A DNA stretch of 23,948 nt from Chara braunii (taxonomy: Eukaryota; Streptophyta; Charophyceae; Charales; Characeae), in NCBI GenBank assembly GCA_003427395.1, contig BFEA01000325.1, positions 448,150 to 472,097 on the forward strand, read 5' to 3'. The first letter of the stretch is position 1. Each line of letters begins with the position of its first letter. The translations under genes and the position numbers were made by a program. Below are positions 18,814-23,948 of this stretch, piece by piece. The notes beneath the pieces were generated by a model. That model searched no databases. It was given only the letters and a program-made list of their open reading frames with translations, and was not told the DNA's origin.

Positions 18814-19104
18814 CAGGGCCCCCCCAAACCCCCCCCCCCCCCCAAAAAAAAAAAAAAAAAAAAAAAGGCAAAAAAAATCGACGCAATCCTGAGGCAAAAG
18901 TTATTCAGCTTATTTTTGTCCACAATATAATTTTTTGGGGGATTTTTTTTTTAGTTTTTTTCGTTTCTTTTTTTTTGTTTCTTTTGGGTAGGATCTTTCC
19001 TTGTGTATGCACAGTCAAGTCACCCGGGATTCTATACTCTGTCGTGAAAAAAAAAATTATGCTCTATGGTGATCTTTTTCGAAAAAGAAAAACGACAGAG
19101 AGAA
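18814..19104. other. Homopolymer-rich spacer
   Basis: C runs at 18823-18842, an A run from 18844 to about 18866, and several T runs at 18932-18980. No gene is seen. A plus-strand frame runs through it from 18510 to 20024 but only because of low complexity. Confidence 0.6.
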
Positions 19105-20125
19105 CTGTAGCCGACTTTGTCCCGTCGTCATTCCTCGTCCTCTGCATACATTCTCTGCCCTCTTTCCTCATCCTCCACAGTCCATCCTCCTCCCTCCTCC
19201 TTGCTCAATCCTCCCTTTTCCGTTCATCATCCTCGTTCTGCCCCCTCTTCCGCCTCCACCCTCCTCCCTCCATTGTGGCAGTTCTCCGCCGTGCTCCTCC
19301 GTCCATGCTACAAGAACAGCTCGAGGCCGATCTTGTCCCGTCGTCATTCCTCGTCCCCTGCATCCATTCTCTGCCCTCCTTCCTCGTCCTCCACAGTCCA
19401 TCCTCTTCCGTCTCCACCCTGCTCCCTCCATCGTGGCAGTTCTCCGCCGTGCTCCTCCGTCCCCCTCGTGAATCGTCCTTTATTGCGTCCTCGTCCATCG
19501 TAACGCAAGCTTTTTGCTATGGGCCTGATCCCTTCTCCCCTTGCCCTGTTTCCCCGCTTTGCCTCCCGCTCCGTTTCTCATTCCATCCTCCATTCTCCGT
19601 CCTTCTTGCTCCTCCATTCTCCTTTCATGCATCATCGTCGTCCTCTTTCCTCCTTCCCCTTTCTGCACCTTCATTCTTCATTTTTCTCCGTCCATCACGA
19701 TCGCCGTCCTGCCTCTTCTACTCCGTCCTCCTCCTCTCTGCTCGTCCCCCTCGTGAGTCGTCCTTTATTGCGTCGTCGTCCATCGTAACGCGAGCTTTTT
19801 GCTATGGGCCCGATCCTTTCATCCTCCATTCTTCGTCCTTCTTGCTGTTCCATTCTCCATTCATGCATCATCGTCGTCCTCTTCCCTCCTCCCCCTTCCT
19901 CCACCTTCATTCTTTATGCTTCTCCCTCCATCACGATCGCCGTCCTGCCTCTTCTCCTCCGTCCTCCACTTCTCTGCTCGTCCCCCTCGCAAGTCGTCCT
20001 TTATTGCATCCTCGTCCATCGTAACGCGAGCTTTTTGCTATGGGTCCGATCCTTTCATCCTCCATTCTCCGTCCTTCTTGCTGTTCCATTCTCCCTTCAT
20101 GGATCATCGTCGTCCTCTTCCCTCA
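19105..20125. repeat. Pyrimidine-rich higher-order tandem repeat
   Basis: A C/T-rich kilobase on plus. First family: GTCCCGTCGTCATTCCTCGT begins two units at about 19119 and 19336, each ending near GTGGCAGTTCTCCGCCGTGC. Second family: GTCGTCCTTTATTGCGTC with GTAACGCGAGCTTTTTGCTA occurs at about 19468, 19757 and 19993, with a ~235-290-bp period and shared ATCACGATCGCCGTCCTGCC. The long plus-strand frame (18510-20024) reads as Ser/Pro/Leu/Phe-rich low complexity and shows no domain. Confidence 0.8.
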
Positions 20126-20416
20126 ACGGCGTACACATGCTGATATCTGCGCCTGCCCATCGTGTGTAGAAAAAAAAAAAAAAATACGAAGAACAGCGGC
20201 GAATTGCACATTCAGCGAGTTCTCCCGCTCCACCACCTCCCCCTACTCTCCCTTTTCTGCCATCTCCCGCTCAATCACCTTTCCCCTTTCCCCGCACCTC
20301 CTCCACCATCCCTCTGCTCTTCTTCCATCTCCTCCTCCTCCTTCTCGTTCTCGTTCTCCTCGTCCCTCGTCCTCCTCCCCTTCGGCTCCATAATCATCCT
20401 GCTCTTCCGCCATGGT

Positions 20417-20468
<52 letters not shown>

Positions 20469-20870
20469 GCGCTCTTTATTTTCGGATTTCCAATATCCAA
20501 CTTTCCCGATCCCCAGCACCTTACTGTTTCCTCCCCGAGGCAGAGAGCAAAAAAAGAAAATATAAGCACGACAATCGTTTTTTTTTTGGTAAGAAACAAT
20601 AAACTGAAAAAAAGAAGGCAAACTTACCCTGATCTGCCATTGTCGCCGGATGTACGTGTCGACAAATGACTACTTCTTTTCCCCTTTTCCTCTCCGGCCG
20701 TCCTTCTTCACATCGTTACTGATGGCCTTCTTCGATACCAAGTTTCTCTTTCCCCGCTTCGAACTTCTTGATACACTTCCTTGTTTCACTCCCCAACCCA
20801 GTTTCGCCTTGTCAATCTTCTCCCTTGCTATGTATCTAACGAACGATCACGTCCACATACGAGTAAAACG
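20126..20870. other. Pyrimidine-rich spacer with a 48-base T run
   Basis: C/T-rich sequence continues to about 20400, then a T run at 20420-20467. No gene recognised. Confidence 0.6.
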
Positions 20871-20871
20871 G

Positions 20872-20874
<3 letters not shown>

Positions 20875-20921
<47 letters not shown>

Positions 20922-20957
20922 CTCAGTCGTCGCCAGGCAAGGTACTTAAAATGGTAC

Positions 20958-21016
<59 letters not shown>

Positions 21017-21135
21017 CGCCCAGTCGTCGCCAGGCAAGGCACTTCTCGAAGACCGACCTTTCCGAGATAGTTACTTTTGCCACACGCCGTGCTCCACTAT
21101 GCCCCGCCGCTACGTCACTTTGGTCACACTCTGTC

Positions 21136-21203
<68 letters not shown>

Positions 21204-21290
21204 CCCGTTGCCTTCGTCCCACGCCTTCCTACGCTATGCCCGTCTCTCTCTCTCTCTCTCTCTCCGTCGCCTTCGTCCCACGCCTTCCTA
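20875..21290. repeat. Four (CT)n arrays with duplicated spacers
   Basis: CT arrays lie at 20875-20919, 20960-21015, 21139-21204 and 21243-21265. The spacer after arrays 1 and 2 shares CAGTCGTCGCCAGGCAAGG, and the spacer after arrays 3 and 4 shares CCTTCGTCCCACGCCTTCCT, so array and spacer were duplicated together twice. Confidence 0.9.
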
Positions 21291-21299
21291 TGCTGTGCC

Positions 21300-21500
21300 C
21301 GTAAATCGATACTGCCGTTCTACGCTTTCGGTCTTCGGCCCCTGTACGTTTTCGCGCCGCGCGGATACTCCCGCTGATCGCAAAATTTCGCGCCGCGCGG
21401 ATACTGCCGTTGTACGCTTTCGGTCTTCGGCCCTGTACGCTTTCACGCCATGCGGATACTCCCGCTGTACGCTTTCGCGCCTGGCGGAAAGTCTCCGATT
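21300..21500. repeat. GC-rich tandem repeat
   Basis: TACGCTTTCGGTCTTCGGCC occurs at about 21320 and 21413. GCGGATACT, followed by CCCGCTG or TGCCGTTG, occurs at about 21360, 21397 and 21452. Units are scrambled copies of roughly 40-95 bp. Confidence 0.75.
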
Positions 21501-21649
21501 CGACTCTTCGCCCCCGCCCACCCCTGCAGAGGAATTTCCCTTGGGCCCACCCAAGGTCCACCACAACTTTTCCCAACACTGGTGCGGCGGGTCTCACGTG
21601 GGAGCGTCGCGCGAGACCCGCTGTTCGCTTTAAGAGTATTCAGGAAGGA
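21501..21649. other. Short spacer with inverted GC-rich ends
   Basis: GCGGGTCTC near 21588 and GAGACCCGC near 21613 form a small hairpin. About 21530-21605 resembles the reverse complement of about 432-505. Confidence 0.45.
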
Positions 21650-21726
21650 AGGATATAATACTTATCGCTGTATTTGGGGTATCTTTCAGTCTAAATACAG
21701 TTATAATGACCGGGGGAAGAAGGTAG
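21650..21726. mobile_element. MITE-like element, copy 5 (right part)
   Basis: The segment containing TTTCAGTCTAAATACAGT and ending GGGGGAAGAAGGTAG matches the right half of the element at 3151-3273 (TTTCAGTCTAGATG and GGGGAAGCCGGTAG). The left end is missing or unrecognisable. It directly abuts the LTR. Confidence 0.6.
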
Positions 21727-21727
21727 C

Positions 21728-22757
21728 TGAACACTTTTGTTTGATTTTGATCAGAGGGGCGCTGGACCCGCTTTCCTGCTCGCGGAAAAGCTGGGTAATG
21801 GCCCCACTACCTGTTTCGAGTTAAAATTGGACCATTTCAGACATTTCCCGATTTATGTGTCTCATTGCAATCAGACTCGACTTCTTCACACTTGTCATGC
21901 ATGCAAACAGCGAAACAGCAAACTGGCGACATGCGCCCACACAGTACTCAAGATATCGTAACCAGGTAGGAGTTCTCTTCAANTGGCTATGGNGACTGAG
22001 CGCCCACACAACTCACTGTTCGCACTCTGGATCACCCTGGATGTCCCACACACAACACTCTACACGCAACACACACACCCACACACGCTACTATAGCTAT
22101 GGCAGCTATGGCTGCCACTATCCTATCGCTACACTACACTTCACTGCCCTCTTCGTCTTCGGGCGCACTGCAGACCTCCTCGCACAAGNTGCTGGGGCAG
22201 CGCTTCCGCATGGCATCCGCAGGAATGAATGAATGGCTGGGCGCAGCCTCTTGATTTATACTTCTGCACTGCGTTGGTCTGCCCTGTATCCCTTGTCCCA
22301 CGAGGTGCACACAGTCCCAGACGGTACTTGCTGAACAGGACCGGACTGACTGACTGGGACTGTTGACTAGGCTAGGTGGACTACCACCACTTGACCACTT
22401 GCCTCTGCTGAACACAGGCCAACTCCGAAAGGCCACTTTTAGAAGTCTCGAACTTGGCCTTTCGGTGCTGTAGCAGCTACGACTTTGCCCTTTCAGGTAA
22501 GTAGCAGCTACAACCTTGACTCTTCAGGCATCCTACAGCTACGACTTCGGAACTGTCTAGACTCCTACTCTACAGGTCTACAGTTCGATTCCCTCCTACC
22601 CTGTGACCTACGAAACCCTGCCTACCACTGGCGGTCCTACAGGTCGCGGTTTCAAGCCTACGGGTTGACATCCATACTGTACACAGGTAAGATGGGGAAC
22701 TAGGGATCGAGCCCTGGGATCTGCATTCGCTACTGCGAACTGGTGAANACCGTTTCA
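21728..22757 (-). mobile_element. 3' LTR of the chromovirus
   Basis: 22376-22757 matches the LTR at 1-399, ending at the same CA at 22757. Just beyond it is CTCCNNCCGG, whose complement is a purine tract fitting the polypurine primer next to a 3' LTR, and then the integrase. The other limit is set at TGAACAC (21728), because TGAA mirrors the terminal TTCA; this gives about 1,030 bp. That lower boundary cannot be confirmed because the left copy is cut by the window. Ambiguous bases lie at 21983, 21993, 22189, 22748 and 22762-22763. Confidence 0.75.
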
Positions 22758-22795
22758 CTCCNNCCGGCCTAAATTNGAGGTCCTCCGAGAAAATT

Positions 22796-23948
22796 TCAGT
22801 CCAAGGCAGGACCTTTACCCTTCTGCTGTCTCTCATAGGCCCGGACTATATCGGGAGCTGTCTCTAGAAGTTCAGATCTTGTAAACCAGCGGTCGTCTTC
22901 CGGTTCTTGATAACTGAAATGAACCTTTTACTGTTTCTGCGGACGACCCCTACCTCCAGTTCTGAAAACATCTTCAGCCACTATACCATCTATGTCGTAT
23001 CTTCCATCCATATCCGGTGGGATCATCGATCTACGGGATGGAAACTGGTCACTTGTCTGACAAGGTACCAACTTCGATGCGTGGAAAACTGGGTATGTGT
23101 GGAGGTGTGCTGGGAGTTCTATTGTATAGGACGGTCCATCTTCGCTGCCCTTGACTTCCAGGACAGGCCACGGCCCTCTATACGTGGGCAGTAACTTCTG
23201 CGAGATGTTCTCCTCAGGTGCAAACTCTTTAGAACTAACCCAGACTAAGTCGCCTACTTGAAACTGTGAAGGGCGACGATGTTTGTTCGCTTGCTCTATC
23301 ATCCTATGCTGGGCTTTCCTGAGGTTTTCTACGACAGTAGCTAGTTCTTTTTCGTGCTGTACAGCAAACTCCCTGGTCCCGGGCGACAATCTATGAATCT
23401 GATCCCGGTTGAGTCCCTCAAACGGTCTGCGCGGTCGAAAGGACTTGTGCAGTTCGTTGGGAGTGCGGCAGGTAGACAAATGCACGCTGTTATTGTACGC
23501 ACTAGCTACTTTGGGCAACATCTTATCCCAGTTAATCTGATCTGGCCTAATGTACATGCGCAGAACTTGCTGTAGGATCTTGTTCATTTGCTCCGTCTGA
23601 CTGTTAGTCTCTGGATGACGATCGGATGACATCAACAAACTTAGATCCATACACTCCCATGAGTTCTCGCCAGTTCTGGCTGGTGAAACGACTATCTCTA
23701 TCACTAACTATTGACAGCGGGATTCCGTTCTCACTAACCCAACAGTCAAAGAACCTCTGTATGACTAAATCAGTACGCGCCTCTGAAGGCAAAGGAACAA
23801 AAACTGCGTACTTGCTAAAGCGGTCAACTANGACCATNACTTGGCTCTTGCCATGCCTGCTCTNGACTTGAGTGNCCATGAAATCTATTGACACTGAGTC
23901 TCCCGGCTGATCCGGAATGGGCAAGGGTCTGAGAAGACCTAGCGGGGC
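22796..23948 (-). pseudogene. Ty3/Gypsy chromovirus integrase with chromodomain, broken
   Basis: The C-terminal end of a Pol polyprotein, entering from the right edge of the window. Integrase core parts are visible: GDSVSIDFM (first Asp), SIVSDRDSRFTSQNWREL (second Asp), and SSDRHPETNSQTEQMNK (catalytic Glu). Then come WDKMLPKVASAYNNSVH and TPNELHKSFRPRRPF, the linker VGDLVWVSSKEF, and YPVFHASKLVPC of the SH3-like end. A chromodomain start, IDGIVAEDVFRTGGRGRP, follows. Two defects are seen: a one-base frameshift near 23637-23642, just before SSDRHPE, and an in-frame TAA at 22928-22930 inside the chromodomain; the frame then continues (EPEDDRWFTRSELLET) to a stop at 22796. This fixes the element as a chromovirus on the minus strand. 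Several N lie in 23831-23875. Confidence 0.88.

Noticed and set aside
18510-20024. 504-codon open frame on plus
   Set aside because: It runs through homopolymers and a pyrimidine-rich tandem repeat. Its length follows from the lack of A-containing stop codons in C/T-rich DNA.

Overview
This is a repeat-dominated stretch of a large nuclear genome, most likely plant-like (streptophyte). The evidence is a Ty3/Gypsy chromovirus, an autonomous-type RepHel Helitron, a non-LTR retrotransposon (LINE), small inverted-repeat elements, a U6 snRNA retrocopy, and two spliceosomal exons that resemble the START part of plant EDR2/DUF1336 proteins. Charophyte-type algae with large TE-filled introns would fit, but nothing seen fixes the species. 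There are no bacterial genes or operons, and no intact full-length gene.

Layout. 1-399: end of an LTR. 400-1692: T-rich DNA and a degenerate ~20-bp minisatellite. 1693-1730: a perfect Nextera mate-pair junction adapter, i.e. an assembly artefact, so the sequence left and right of it may not be neighbours in the genome. 1731-4290: microsatellites, a 37-base G run, inverted-repeat elements and a GC-rich tandem repeat. 4300-6333 (minus strand): two candidate exons of one host gene with matching splice phase, separated by a ~1.5 kb intron that holds a near-perfect MITE and tandem repeats. 6340-7416: low-complexity Asn-codon-rich DNA. 7433-10268 (minus): a 5'-truncated LINE with an exact 16-bp target-site duplication. 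10285-10990: a 21-bp-arm hairpin, a U6 snRNA retropseudogene with poly(A), and a tRNA-derived SINE-like head. 10991-12538: mostly unassigned AT-rich DNA. About 12597-18813 (minus): a decayed Helitron with zinc finger, HUH Rep and PIF1 helicase parts, followed by an unrecognised second reading frame. 18814-21650: poly-A/T runs, a pyrimidine-rich higher-order tandem repeat, CT arrays and GC-rich tandem repeats. 21650-21726: a partial MITE. 21728-22757: an LTR. 22796-23948 (minus): integrase and chromodomain end of the chromovirus that owns this LTR.

The coding remains of all three autonomous element classes carry frameshifts or stops; the LINE and the chromovirus also carry ambiguous bases, whereas the Helitron has none. 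The most informative points are the adapter artefact, the phase-matched exon pair, the exact LINE target duplication, the U6/tRNA-like retrosequence pair, the MITE family, and the unknown protein downstream of the Helitron helicase.
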